Source: Candidula unifasciata
Lineage: Eukaryota > Mollusca > Gastropoda > Stylommatophora > Geomitridae
DNA: 64,000 nt
Assembly (NCBI GenBank): GCA_905116865.2
Contig: CAJHNH020001112.1
Span: 383,001-447,000, forward strand
Direction of reading: 5' to 3'
Below the pieces are notes generated by a model, which was given only the letters and a program-made list of their open reading frames with translations, made no database searches and was not told the DNA's origin. Numbering within the stretch: the stretch's first letter is position 1; each line of letters opens with the position of its first letter. Of this stretch, positions 24,501 through 29,215 are shown in pieces. A program made the translations under genes and the position numbers.

Positions 24501-27272
24501 CCCTGTCCAATTATTGTTTGTGATACTTCAATGTTTGTTAACCACTTCATTGAACCCTGTCCAATTATTGTTTGTGATACTTCACTGTTTGTTAACCACT
24601 TCATTGAACCCTGTCCAATTATTGGTTGTGATACTTCAATGTTTGTTAACCACTTCAGTGAACCCTGTCCAATTATTGTTTGTGATACTTCAATGTTTGT
24701 TAACCACTTCAGTGAACCCTGTCCAATTATTGTTTGTGATACTTCAATGTTTGTTAACCACTTCAGTGAACCCTGTCCAATTATTGTTTGTGATACTTCA
24801 ATGTTTGTTAACCACTTCAGTGAACCCTGTCCAATTATTGTTTGTGATACTTCACTGTTTGTTAACCACTTCATTGAACCCTGTCCAATTATTGGTTGTG
24901 ATACTTCACTGTTTGTTAACCACTTCATTGAACCCTGTCCAATTATTGGTTGTGATACTTCACTGTTTGTTAACCACTTCATTGAACCCTGTCCAATTAT
25001 TGTTTGTGATACTTCACTGTTTGTTAACCACTTCACTGAACCCTGTCCAATTATTGTTTGAGTGACTGCGTTGTCAGTTAATTGTGCTGTAGTGCCAGTA
25101 TATGTCACATGGGGCTTGCAGTCTAAACCTCTATTCCATTCTGTCCTGTGCAGTTATGGATGGAATCCAGTCCAGCCCCTCTGGTTTCTCTCATCAACAT
25201 TCACATTAGAGTTTCTCTTGGGATCCTCTTTTTCTCAGTACCTGTTTCCCATTTCAGGGCCTGCTTAGTATTTTGCTGTTCATCCCTTCTTAGGATTTGT
25301 CCAGAATAGCGCCACCTTCTGTTTTTTAAATGCTGATATAAATAGTAGTGGTTGCTCAGAAGTATCCAATAATCATTAGACTTAGTTGATCCCTGTGGGT
25401 TCCAGGGCCCCATCGTGGGGGATAAAAACAGACCCACTGCCCCATAATATGCACATGTTGCAACAGTTGACTAATTAGGGGTGTTGACTTCGAAGTGGTA
25501 GAGCATCTGCCTCAGTGGCAAAGAGACACCAGTCTGTATACAGATATGCCAGATCTGTGAAACAGATGCGAAACTCAGGTCCTGAAAGAAGACAAAGGCC
25601 CAGAAGTGGTAAATAACTAGAACGTTCCGCTGGAGTTTACAGCCAGTAAACATGAAGAAAAATATTAACCTCAATTTTAATCTTTCATTGAGTATGAGGT
25701 GAGGAAAAGAAGCTGGAGCTGGATAGGGCACTTTGAGAACATTTTATAATAGTATAACTAGGATCACCTTCATACAAAATCTGAACATCAAAGAATATTG
25801 GCTCATTAACAGTATCTTGTCTTGGCAACTGAAATGCTTTCTTCATGTCAAGCAATGGACTAGAAAGAAGAATACCTGCAGGCAGGATACTGGGTTAGAG
25901 GGGCAGGGACCAACCACCACGAAGATGTAAACAGGTCATAAAAGACACACTGGGCAGGAAAGCTGGCGAGGAACCACATTTCTCCCAGGAATACTGTGAT
26001 GGGAGAAACAATCTGTAAAGGACCTACAGTATGATGTTGAGAAAAACCTGTACACTGCAAGTCACAGTGCACAAGTCAGGCGTAGACTTACAACACACAG
26101 AAGAGATAAGACAGATGGACAACTTGGGCACATAGAGGAACATTTGATTACTGGTCTCTACCTGAATGGGGGGTATAAAAGACAAATTAAATGATAGTTT
26201 TATCATTAGAATATCACAAGCCATCTTATTGTTTTTTGCTGGCAGTACATCAATGTCTAGGTCAGTGGTTTTCAATCTTTTTCAGGTGGTGCCCCCTAAA
26301 TATGTTTGATCTAGTATCAGACTCAGTGAGCGTGCCTAAGACAAACTCTGCCTAAAATTGGTTGACAACTTTCAGAAATCCCACCTTAAGAAACTGTCTT
26401 GGCTGTATACACCAGGACGGCGAGGGAAGGGAAATGAAAGAGCAGACGGGCCGTACCTACAGTAGTTAGTGGAATGAATGAATGCACTGCGTTCCATATA
26501 CACTGAGATAAAGGAGTCAAAGATAGTGAAGCCCCTGTTGGAAATAGGTGTTAATGAGCAGAAACTGGTGTTAGGGCAACTCCTACTAGGTGTCTTGAAA
26601 ATGGAGACACTACGATTGCTGTTGCAACGGAAGAGGTAGCATGAAAAGGTTAGCCCAAGGTGATAGAGTGTCGGTAATTAAGAAGAAGAGTACAAAAAGA
26701 AAAATGCCTGTTAATTATTCGCATTCACCAGCTGTAAACTCTGGCAGAAGGTTCTAGTTGCTCGTCCACCACTGAACTGCAGTCCTGCTCCAGAACCTGA
26801 GTGTTGCATGTGCATCAGTTTTACCGATCTCATTCTCTTGAATACAGACTGTTGGTTCCTTGCCTCTCCGGCAGATGCACTCCAACTTCAAAGGAAGCTC
26901 CCCAATTAGTCGACTCTTACGACATGCTTTTGGGGAGGCAGTGGGTCTGTTCTTGTTTCCCCCACAATGGGGACCCGGAACCCACACGGGGGTGCCTGTT
27001 AATAAGTACTTAGAAAAAGAGAAAAAAAACATCCACATAAATCTGTGTCAAATAATATTTTTTTTTTAAACAATCACTAACTGGTAATTTAGTGTCAAAT
27101 ATTGTGATGATGAAGATTGTTTTGTCGTGAAGGTATCTGCTATTTTTGATGTAATCTTGGACATGGCACAAGCTTGTGATTCTTCTATCTTTCATTACTG
27201 TTCTTTTATATTTTTTTTTTCTATCTTCAGGTGAACCAGTGCAACATAGGAACAGCTCAAAAAAGGAAATAA
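512..27272 (+). CDS. KIFC1: Kinesin-14 motor (KIFC1/HSET/Ncd type), 3' 13 exons, 5' end outside window
   Basis: Joined exons: 512-586, 1510-1607, 4275-4411, 6458-6668, 8988-9155, 11308-11454, 14400-14519, 16568-16738, 18477-18638, 20398-20536, 21367-21506, 23745-23894, 27231-27272. All 12 introns are AG/GT bounded and phases match, giving 585 continuous codons plus TAA. Numbering from the window start: low-complexity tail 1-25, [10 protein letters not shown] motif near 29-38, coiled-coil stalk about 40-229, neck then motor from G230, P-loop GQTGSGKT 332-339, switch I NDRSSRSH 449-456, switch II DLAGSE 482-487, YRNSKLT 528-534, C-terminal end [13 protein letters not shown] motor at the C terminus behind a stalk is the kinesin-14 layout: minus-end-directed, ATP-driven, microtubule crosslinking in spindle pole focusing (family knowledge). 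The vertebrate protein is about 670 residues, so roughly 90 or more N-terminal residues should lie upstream. Introns total about 25 kb and are full of mobile elements. Identity is very secure; exon ends are read from splice consensus only. Confidence 0.95.
587..1509 (+). other. KIFC1 intron A content
   Basis: Holds one decayed tRNA-type SINE on the - strand at about 700-865: reading the reverse strand, an A-box-like segment is followed by GAGTGCTAGGCTTTCATGGG and a B-box-like GACCCAGGTTTAAG. The rest shows no gene or repeat I recognise, apart from a short poly-G run near 1,340. Confidence 0.45.
1510..1607 (+). CDS. KIFC1: KIFC1 exon B (start of stalk)
   Basis: Acceptor ttcaag ends at 1509, donor gtaact starts at 1608. 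It encodes the [10 protein letters not shown] motif, which is conserved at the tail/stalk junction of KIFC1 proteins, followed by the heptad-rich start of the coiled coil. It ends on a complete codon. A LINE fragment begins only about 15 bp inside the following intron. Confidence 0.93.
1613..1870 (+). mobile_element. RTE-like LINE, C-terminal fragment
   Basis: An open stretch encodes [20 protein letters not shown] and [16 protein letters not shown], the C-terminal tail found in RTE-like endonuclease/reverse transcriptase ORFs. The same tail occurs at 36,093-36,400 on the - strand. It ends in a short ATG-type repeat (catgatgatg), like the tail of the other copy. 5'-truncated; the ORF is not a host gene. 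Confidence 0.8.
2095..2255 (+). mobile_element. SINE family A, copy
   Basis: Landmarks in family order: ATCACCGGCTGTGAATTCCA, TTTGGAC, TTTTGCGTG, CCTTGCC-like and TCTGACTTCGAAGGAAG. The distal end diverges after about 2,255. The following 2,260-2,840 is moderately GC-rich sequence with no recognisable gene. Confidence 0.6.
2840..3345 (-). mobile_element. I/Nimb-like LINE, RNase H domain fragment
   Basis: Read on the - strand the region gives VYTDGS near its start (first RNase H catalytic Asp) and, about 370 bp on, WIYAPGHAD followed by ELADQLA, the last RNase H motifs. Several stops and a poly-G run of about 22 (2,950-2,971) break the frame. LINEs with a C-terminal RNase H belong to the I-like groups. 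Confidence 0.6.
3346..4274 (+). other. KIFC1 intron B, distal part
   Basis: Low-complexity AT-rich sequence with a (TA)n run at 3,980-3,997. It contains a tRNA-like SINE head on the - strand at about 3,836-3,925: reverse-strand TAGTTGGCTAAACCGG (A-box region) and GGGTTCACTCCC (B box). No gene seen. Confidence 0.45.
4275..4411 (+). CDS. KIFC1: KIFC1 exon C (coiled coil)
   Basis: Acceptor ctccag ends at 4274, donor gtatgg starts at 4412. It is rich in Glu, Lys, Leu and Ser with heptad spacing (for example [13 protein letters not shown]), typical of the kinesin-14 stalk. It ends with two bases of a split AGG codon. Confidence 0.92.
4635..4855 (+). mobile_element. LINE C-terminal zinc-knuckle fragment
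   Basis: The + strand reads [13 protein letters not shown], the CCHC-type knuckle (C..H....C) that closes I/Jockey-type LINE ORF2 proteins after the RNase H domain, then a short C-terminal tail. Only about 200 bp remain. The rest of 4,412-5,105 is unassigned intron. Confidence 0.55.
5105..5290 (-). mobile_element. SINE family A, copy
   Basis: Reverse-orientation copy: TGCCTGAGAGGCAAGGAACC, ACAAATAAGC, GTAAAACGGATG, AGAACCAGAAG-like and AGTTTATAGC in family order. The following 5,290-6,230 is intron sequence with one poly-T run and nothing else recognised. Confidence 0.7.
6230..6400 (+). mobile_element. SINE family A, distal half
   Basis: Landmarks CTGGCTTATTTGTGTGCAGA, CAGATGCACTCTGACTTTT, GTGGGTCTATTCTTATTTCC and ATGGGGTCCCAGAAC. 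It lies only about 60 bp upstream of the KIFC1 exon D acceptor. Confidence 0.7.
6458..6668 (+). CDS. KIFC1: KIFC1 exon D (coiled coil)
   Basis: Acceptor aatatag ends at 6457; donor gtattt starts at 6669. Continuous heptads ([18 protein letters not shown] and on) continue the stalk. The last 20 bp of this exon and its donor are the founding unit of a tandem array that continues into the intron. Confidence 0.92.
6649..7070 (+). repeat. 76-bp minisatellite spanning exon D / intron boundary
   Basis: Five to six copies of a unit starting GTGATCTGGAGAACACTAAG, which is the last 20 bp of KIFC1 exon D, followed by the donor GTATTTTG and about 50 bp of intron. Unit starts are at 6,649 (exonic), 6,751, 6,827, 6,903, 6,979 and 7,058. 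The later copies repeat the exon end with changes (gatGtggAaaacactGag) and each of the first ones keeps a GT donor-like step. Confidence 0.9.
7071..7550 (+). other. KIFC1 intron D, unique stretch
   Basis: Between two tandem arrays; no ORF, RNA or mobile element recognised. Confidence 0.4.
7553..8850 (+). repeat. Minisatellite, about 43-bp unit with variable (GA)n
   Basis: About 30 copies of GGGCAGCATAGACTGCAGG, T/A, GGAAGACACTAGAG plus a (GA)n of varying length and TTTG. The (GA)n length and GAGGAGGAG variants shift the frame between copies, so the many short ORFs on both strands are not genes. Ends about 140 bp before the exon E acceptor. Confidence 0.95.
8988..9155 (+). CDS. KIFC1: KIFC1 exon E (end of stalk and neck)
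   Basis: Acceptor tctccag ends at 8987, donor gttggg starts at 9156. Fifty-six codons of charged coiled coil end in LHNTIQELK, the kinesin-14 neck that joins the stalk directly to the motor; the neck is what sets minus-end directionality in this family. Confidence 0.93.
9265..9472 (+). mobile_element. LINE reverse transcriptase fragment, left part (split by mariner)
   Basis: Encodes [20 protein letters not shown], which is the RT palm motif F/YADD with its flank, then [11 protein letters not shown]. One stop lies in the frame. The reading breaks exactly where the mariner element begins; the LINE continues at about 10,640. Confidence 0.75.
9473..10634 (+). mobile_element. mariner (IS630/Tc1-mariner) element, decayed
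   Basis: Inverted ends: left GGGAAGTCAATAAGTAAGTC and right GACTTACTTGTGGACTTTCC (its complement matches the left end with a few changes). Inside, broken frames still spell transposase pieces: LLNRI-GTNHG near 10,055 (the GDETW region of mariner transposase) and [20 protein letters not shown] near 10,370-10,440 (the DYHLFGPLK third-Asp region). Several frameshifts and stops; non-functional. Insertion was into a LINE copy. Confidence 0.85.
10640..11010 (+). mobile_element. LINE C-terminal fragment, right part (split by mariner)
   Basis: Continues the LINE left of the mariner. Near 10,755 the + strand reads [10 protein letters not shown], then [10 protein letters not shown] and [12 protein letters not shown], which is the RTE-like C-terminal region (RWLGHVxRM form). 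Stops are present. Confidence 0.65.
11308..11454 (+). CDS. KIFC1: KIFC1 exon F (motor beta-1)
   Basis: Acceptor aatccag ends at 11307, donor gtttgg starts at 11455. It starts with [11 protein letters not shown], the first strand of the kinesin motor domain, then a variable insert. A degenerate 55-bp tandem array starts about 8 bp after its donor. Confidence 0.95.
11463..11657 (+). repeat. 55-bp minisatellite, degenerate proximal copies
   Basis: Three diverged units (ATTTTCCATTCTGAG, CATTTTCCATCCTGAATGG, AATTTCTATCCTGAG cores) start about 8 bp after the KIFC1 exon F donor. They are separated from the better-conserved array at 12,294 by a LINE insertion. Confidence 0.8.
11658..12293 (+). mobile_element. 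I/Nimb-like LINE, 5'-truncated, RNase H and knuckle
   Basis: Encodes RNase H motifs ([33 protein letters not shown]) and then a C-terminal segment [18 protein letters not shown], with a stop between the two blocks. It ends shortly after the ORF. Flanked by target duplications GAACATGCCACTATAT (11,641-11,656) and GAACATGCCTTATAT (12,294-12,308). It sits inside the 55-bp minisatellite. Confidence 0.85.
12294..12790 (+). repeat. 55-bp minisatellite
   Basis: About nine copies of a unit with core TTATCCTGGATGGTCTGACA, TAAACATACCA and GAAGAATGTTACACA. Spacing is 55 bp. The same unit resumes as GTAAAGAATATTACACATTT just before the Tigger-like element at 13,073, so that insertion also landed in this array. 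Confidence 0.92.
12815..13060 (-). mobile_element. RTE-like LINE C-terminal fragment with a 71-bp tandem duplication
   Basis: The - strand reads [16 protein letters not shown] then a REK/MLDS-like stretch, the tail seen at 1,613 and 36,093. At 12,820-12,965 a segment containing CAGTCAGCTCTGACACAGAT is duplicated in tandem. Confidence 0.5.
13073..14305 (+). mobile_element. pogo/Tigger-like DNA transposon, internally deleted
   Basis: Terminal inverted repeats: left CCTCGCTTAACGAGC (outer ~8 bp lost) and right GCTCGTTAAGCGAGGTTCCA followed by CTG and the TA target. A subterminal copy of the motif follows at each end. Inside is the C-terminal half of a DDE_1 transposase, 13,278-13,979. Confidence 0.93.
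13278..13979 (+). pseudogene. Tigger-like transposase, C-terminal half with in-frame stop
   Basis: It starts inside the DDE domain ([17 protein letters not shown], the strand before the third acidic residue, where NTT-LLQP-DQ is the signature of pogo/Tigger transposases). A TAG at 13,683-13,685 interrupts the frame, and the same frame continues as [20 protein letters not shown], an acidic Ser/Glu stretch, and the C terminus at 13,979. The N-terminal helix-turn-helix DNA-binding half and first Asp motifs are missing because of an internal deletion. Not functional. Confidence 0.88.
14400..14519 (+). CDS. KIFC1: KIFC1 exon G (motor)
   Basis: Acceptor atcttcag ends at 14399, donor gtgagc starts at 14520. 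It encodes [20 protein letters not shown], the conserved motor segment ahead of the P-loop. A 40-bp minisatellite starts 9 bp after the donor. Confidence 0.96.
14529..15815 (+). repeat. 40-bp minisatellite at exon G donor
   Basis: About 33 copies of AGAGACATAATTGTTGTGTT, ACATTACTTG, TTGTATCTCT. From about 14,945 many units lose the TTG triplet (37 bp), and two units carry a TTAATTGTTGTG insertion. It begins 9 bp after the KIFC1 exon G donor. Confidence 0.95.
15855..16335 (+). mobile_element. RTE-like LINE RT C-terminal fragment
   Basis: Encodes [37 protein letters not shown], then after an in-frame TGA at 16,118-16,120 (a CGA-to-TGA type change) [18 protein letters not shown] and [11 protein letters not shown]. 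This is the standard RTE-like thumb and C-terminal order. Confidence 0.88.
16568..16738 (+). CDS. KIFC1: KIFC1 exon H (P-loop)
   Basis: Acceptor ttcacag ends at 16567, donor gtaagc starts at 16739. It contains [19 protein letters not shown], the Walker A nucleotide-binding loop, followed by the [11 protein letters not shown] helix. All the catalytic P-loop residues are present. Confidence 0.98.
16795..17065 (+). mobile_element. SINE family A, near-complete copy
   Basis: Starts CTTCGCGCTTACCAGCTGTA, then CTTGAGTTTTGCGTGCACAT, CTGGCTTATTTGTACACAGA, GGCAGATGCACACCAACTTT and GGGAGGCAATGGGTCTGTT. Confidence 0.75.
17105..17220 (-). mobile_element. SINE family B copy
   Basis: Reverse strand reads GGTGCAGACATCACAGCCTA, GCTGTAAACCACAATGTGTG. 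The same segment, better preserved, is at 61,125-61,210 (+) and 59,715-59,800 (+), and a short piece is at 21,990-22,050 (-). Confidence 0.55.
17221..18476 (+). other. KIFC1 intron H, distal part
   Basis: Contains a poly-G run of about 22 (17,343-17,364), a GC-rich stretch 17,540-18,270 that looks like an old interspersed repeat but matches nothing else here, and a (TA)n run at 18,320. No gene seen. Confidence 0.4.
18477..18638 (+). CDS. KIFC1: KIFC1 exon I (motor)
   Basis: Acceptor gttcacag ends at 18476, donor gtacga starts at 18639. It encodes [15 protein letters not shown], a kinesin signature strand, and a basic loop ending in [11 protein letters not shown]. Confidence 0.96.
18639..20397 (+). 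other. KIFC1 intron I
   Basis: AT-rich; no mobile element or exon recognised. A (CCCCACCCCA) stretch lies at 19,731-19,752. Confidence 0.4.
20398..20536 (+). CDS. KIFC1: KIFC1 exon J (switch I)
   Basis: Acceptor ttgccag ends at 20397, donor gtttgt starts at 20537. It contains [12 protein letters not shown], the switch I gamma-phosphate sensor. It ends one base into a Gly codon completed by exon K. Confidence 0.96.
20693..20882 (+). mobile_element. hAT-type MITE
   Basis: Ends CAGTGGTTCTCAACCTT and (right) TTGAGAATCACTG are inverted; 190 bp long. Flanks ATCTAAAT and ATCTTACT are an 8-bp target duplication with two mismatches. The same family lies at 53,076-53,269 and 60,401-60,965. Confidence 0.88.
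21367..21506 (+). CDS. KIFC1: KIFC1 exon K (switch II)
   Basis: Acceptor cctccag ends at 21366, donor gtaatg starts at 21507. It contains LVDLAGSER (switch II) and [15 protein letters not shown], the microtubule-binding relay helix region. Confidence 0.97.
21582..21920 (-). mobile_element. Decayed tRNA-type SINE, poly-C flanked
   Basis: Reverse strand near 21,905 starts GCTGTGTTAGCGCATTCGAT, a tRNA-like D-arm and A box, followed by a weak B-box region. Poly-C runs bound it (21,582-21,595; 21,901-21,914). Confidence 0.4.
22238..22545 (+). repeat. 57-bp minisatellite
   Basis: Five copies of CACTCCCCAGTAGACTTTTY, ACCGCTGGGGTTGAGTTTCT, GCAGCCTCTCACMCA. 57 is a multiple of 3, so open frames run through it on both strands; these are not genes. 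Confidence 0.93.
22645..22912 (-). mobile_element. tRNA-derived SINE family C, copy
   Basis: Reverse strand begins with a tRNA-like head (GTGTAGTGGCTAGATGCTCG) and B-box-like segment, then CCTGATGGAGCC, the TCAGTGGGTACCAGGTGCGG body and a tail. Same family and length as 37,414-37,672 and 60,442-60,709. Confidence 0.8.
22915..23050 (-). mobile_element. SINE family A, proximal part
   Basis: CACACAAATAAGCCAG, ACATGCAAGACTCAAGTCCT and CTGCCTGAGTTTACAGCT follow the family order. The remainder of the intron to 23,744 is unassigned. Confidence 0.6.
23745..23894 (+). CDS. KIFC1: KIFC1 exon L (motor C-terminal part)
   Basis: Acceptor gtttcag ends at 23744, donor gtaatt starts at 23895. It encodes [19 protein letters not shown] and [11 protein letters not shown], the last conserved motor motifs. 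A 54-bp minisatellite begins about 50 bp past the donor. Confidence 0.97.
23945..25065 (+). repeat. 54-bp minisatellite at exon L donor
   Basis: About 21 copies of TTGTTTGTGATACTTCACTG, TTTGTTAACCACTTCACTGA, ACCCTGTCCAATTA. The period is an exact multiple of 3 and contains no stop in two + frames and one - frame, giving spurious ORFs of 284-383 residues. It starts about 50 bp past the KIFC1 exon L donor. Confidence 0.96.
25270..25340 (-). mobile_element. RTE-like LINE C-terminal scrap
   Basis: Reverse strand reads [20 protein letters not shown], the RRWRWIGHVLRM block of RTE-like LINEs. About 70 bp recognisable. Confidence 0.45.
25375..25650 (-). mobile_element. SINE family A, near-complete copy
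   Basis: GGGTTCCAGGGCCCCATCGT, AACAGACCCACTGCCCCATA, AGTTGACTAATTAGG, AGAGCATCTGCCTCAG, CAGTCTGTATACAGATATGC and GGAGTTTACAGCCAGTAAAC in order. Confidence 0.75.
25651..26715 (+). other. KIFC1 intron L, middle part
   Basis: Contains one hAT-MITE end at 26,263 (CAGTGGTTTTCAATCTTTTT); its right end was not found. Nothing else recognised. Confidence 0.4.
26718..26997 (+). mobile_element. SINE family A, complete-looking copy
   Basis: From TTCGCATTCACCAGCTGTAA through GTTGGTTCCTTGCCTCTCCG, GCAGATGCACTCCAACTTCA, AGTCGACTCTTACGACATGC, GGGAGGCAGTGGGTCTGTTC to CCGGAACCCACACGGGGG. About 280 bp. One of the two best copies in the window. Confidence 0.85.
27231..27272 (+). CDS. KIFC1: KIFC1 terminal exon M
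   Basis: Acceptor atcttcag ends at 27230. Thirteen codons ([13 protein letters not shown]) then TAA at 27270-27272. The sequence matches the short C-terminal end expected in KIFC1, so the gene ends here; the exon is too short to be found as an ORF. Confidence 0.93.
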   Translation: MNQCNIGTAQKRK

Positions 27273-27282
27273 CAGCTGCCAC

Positions 27283-27288
27283 AATAAA
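27283..27288 (+). terminator. Possible KIFC1 polyadenylation signal
   Basis: AATAAA starts 11 bp after the stop codon. If used, the 3' UTR would be only some 30-40 nt; otherwise the transcript runs on into the 38-bp minisatellite that starts near 27,395. Confidence 0.35.
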
Positions 27289-27394
27289 TGCTGAGAGAAG
27301 ACAGCAAGCAGAGATGTAAATACTGAATTGTTATAACTGCTGTAAATGTAAATAATATAGTGCTACCGATATACAGTACCACCAGTGGGACATC

Positions 27395-27945
27395 TGACAG
27401 CTCACATACATTGCCGTACTACAGTTGTCACAATAGACAAGACATACATTGCTGTACTACAGTTGTCACAATAGACAAGACATACATTGCTGTACTACAG
27501 TTGTCACAATAGACAAGACATACATTGCTGTACCACCATTGTGACATTAGACAACTCATACATTGCTGTACCACCGTTGTGACATTAGACAACTCATACA
27601 TTGCTGTACCACCGTTGTGACATTAGACAACTCATACATTGCTGTACCACCGTTGTGACATTAGACAACTCATACATTGCCGTACTACAGTTGTCACAAT
27701 AGACAACTCATACATTGCCGTACCACAGTTGTGACATTAGACAACTCATACATTGCTGTACCACCATTGTGACATTAGACAACTCATACATTGCCGTACT
27801 ACAGTTGTCACAATAGACAACTCATACATTGCTGTACCACCGTTGTGACATTAGACAACTCATACATTGCCGTACCACTGTTGTGACATTAGACAACTCA
27901 TAGATTGCCGTACCACTTTTGTGCCATTTGACAACTCAGTTATTT
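27395..27945 (+). repeat. 38-bp minisatellite downstream of KIFC1 stop
   Basis: About 14 copies of GACATTAGACAACTCATACA, TTGCTGTACCACCGTTGT, the early ones with CACAATAGACAAGACATA. It begins about 125 bp after the stop codon, so it may be transcribed as 3' UTR. Confidence 0.92.
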
Positions 27946-28424
27946 ACCTAGTTGACATATTTGCTTCTTGTGGGCTTACACATTAGCAAAACAGCATGTT
28001 GAATATAGGAATCTCCACATGTGTTCTTACAATCACTCATATATTCAACTTATTATCCGCCTTAAATGTATATTTATCTTTATCATAATTTCAGTGTGTC
28101 TTACTAGATAAAATGCAGGGTGGGTCAGAAATGTGGCTACACAGAAAGCAACGAAGGATTGTTTTCAGTCGATTAGTTTGAAGCTTTTAAGTGACTGTAT
28201 TGTTGTGAATTGTTAGTTTGAAGAATTGCTGTGGTCTTTTTTCCGTAGCCGTACTACTGTCATGTGATTCAATATGGGCATTTAAATATGTGTCTTTCAA
28301 AACCTTAACAAAATATGGAGTTCCAAGTCATACAGCTTAAAGACCAAACTAGGAATCTTCAGTTCTAACGTTATTTCAATTCTAACAGATGCCAGCGGAA
28401 GTTCGAGAGCCCCCAAATATATAT

Positions 28425-28820
28425 ATAGAACAATAGTTAAATGCATTTGAAAATAAATGTCTTAGAAAAATCCTGAACATGACATGGGATGATTTCAAAC
28501 AGAGGGAGGAGATCAGAGAAATGTCTGGACAAATACCTGTATCAACTGCAGTAAGACAAAGAAGGTGGAGATATATTTGGTGCACTCTAAGGTGAAATGA
28601 GCAAAGAATTACAAAACATGCACTGAAATGGAAACAAATGGTTTGAGAGAGAAAGAGGACATCGAGGGGAAACATTAAGAAGAACATTATTATAAGAGAT
28701 ACAAAATGCTGGGCTGAACTTATGTCAGAAATCGAGAGAGGAAGGCTTTAAGGGGAGTGAAGGAATCGAATGTGAGCCCTATGTGACATCCAACGGCACA
28801 CAAAAAATGAGGAGGAGGAT
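28425..28820 (+). mobile_element. RTE-like LINE C-terminal fragment
   Basis: Reads AFENKCLRKILNMTWDDFKQ, RRWRYIWCTLR, TKHALKW, ending WAELMSEIERGRL. The order and motifs (LRRIL, RRWRWIGHVLR, ALRW) are the RTE-like tail. Many stops. Confidence 0.75.
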
Positions 28821-28924
28821 TTAAACATGTAGCTACATTTCTGACCTCAGGCTTGTTTTCTCAGCACTTTTTAATATGGCACTGAACCTTAGTCAACTTT
28901 TTCGCACCATAAGAAACGGCTAAA

Positions 28925-29215
28925 TAGCTTTCACATGATACGTCTGAGGAGAAATACTTGGCATTGCGTGGTAAGACAAGCAAACACGGGTATTGGAAAG
29001 AGCAGGTATTACAGCAGTTCTCTCAATGCATAGTCGGTGAAGGCTCAGGTGGTTGGGTCACACATGGAGGATGATAGATTCCCTAAGGACGTCTCCTGTA
29101 GTGAATTACAGATGGGTAGAAGATGTCAAGATTAACCTCTTCTACGATATAAAGATGTGTACAAGTGGGACATGAATGATTCCGGTATTGAGGTGGATTC
29201 ATGGGAGCAAAATGC
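28925..29215 (+). mobile_element. LINE C-terminal fragment, second type
   Basis: Reads VVGSHMEDDRFPKDVSCSEL (the HVxRMEDxRIPK block), then RYKDVYKWDMNDSGIEVDSW, a distinct LINE C-terminal tail. Stops and frameshifts present. Confidence 0.7.

Noticed and set aside
23957..25108. 383-codon ORF (-) and 307/284-codon ORFs (+)
   Set aside because: All run over the 54-bp tandem array, whose period is a multiple of three and is stop-free in several frames. No start context, domain or splice logic; it lies in a KIFC1 intron.
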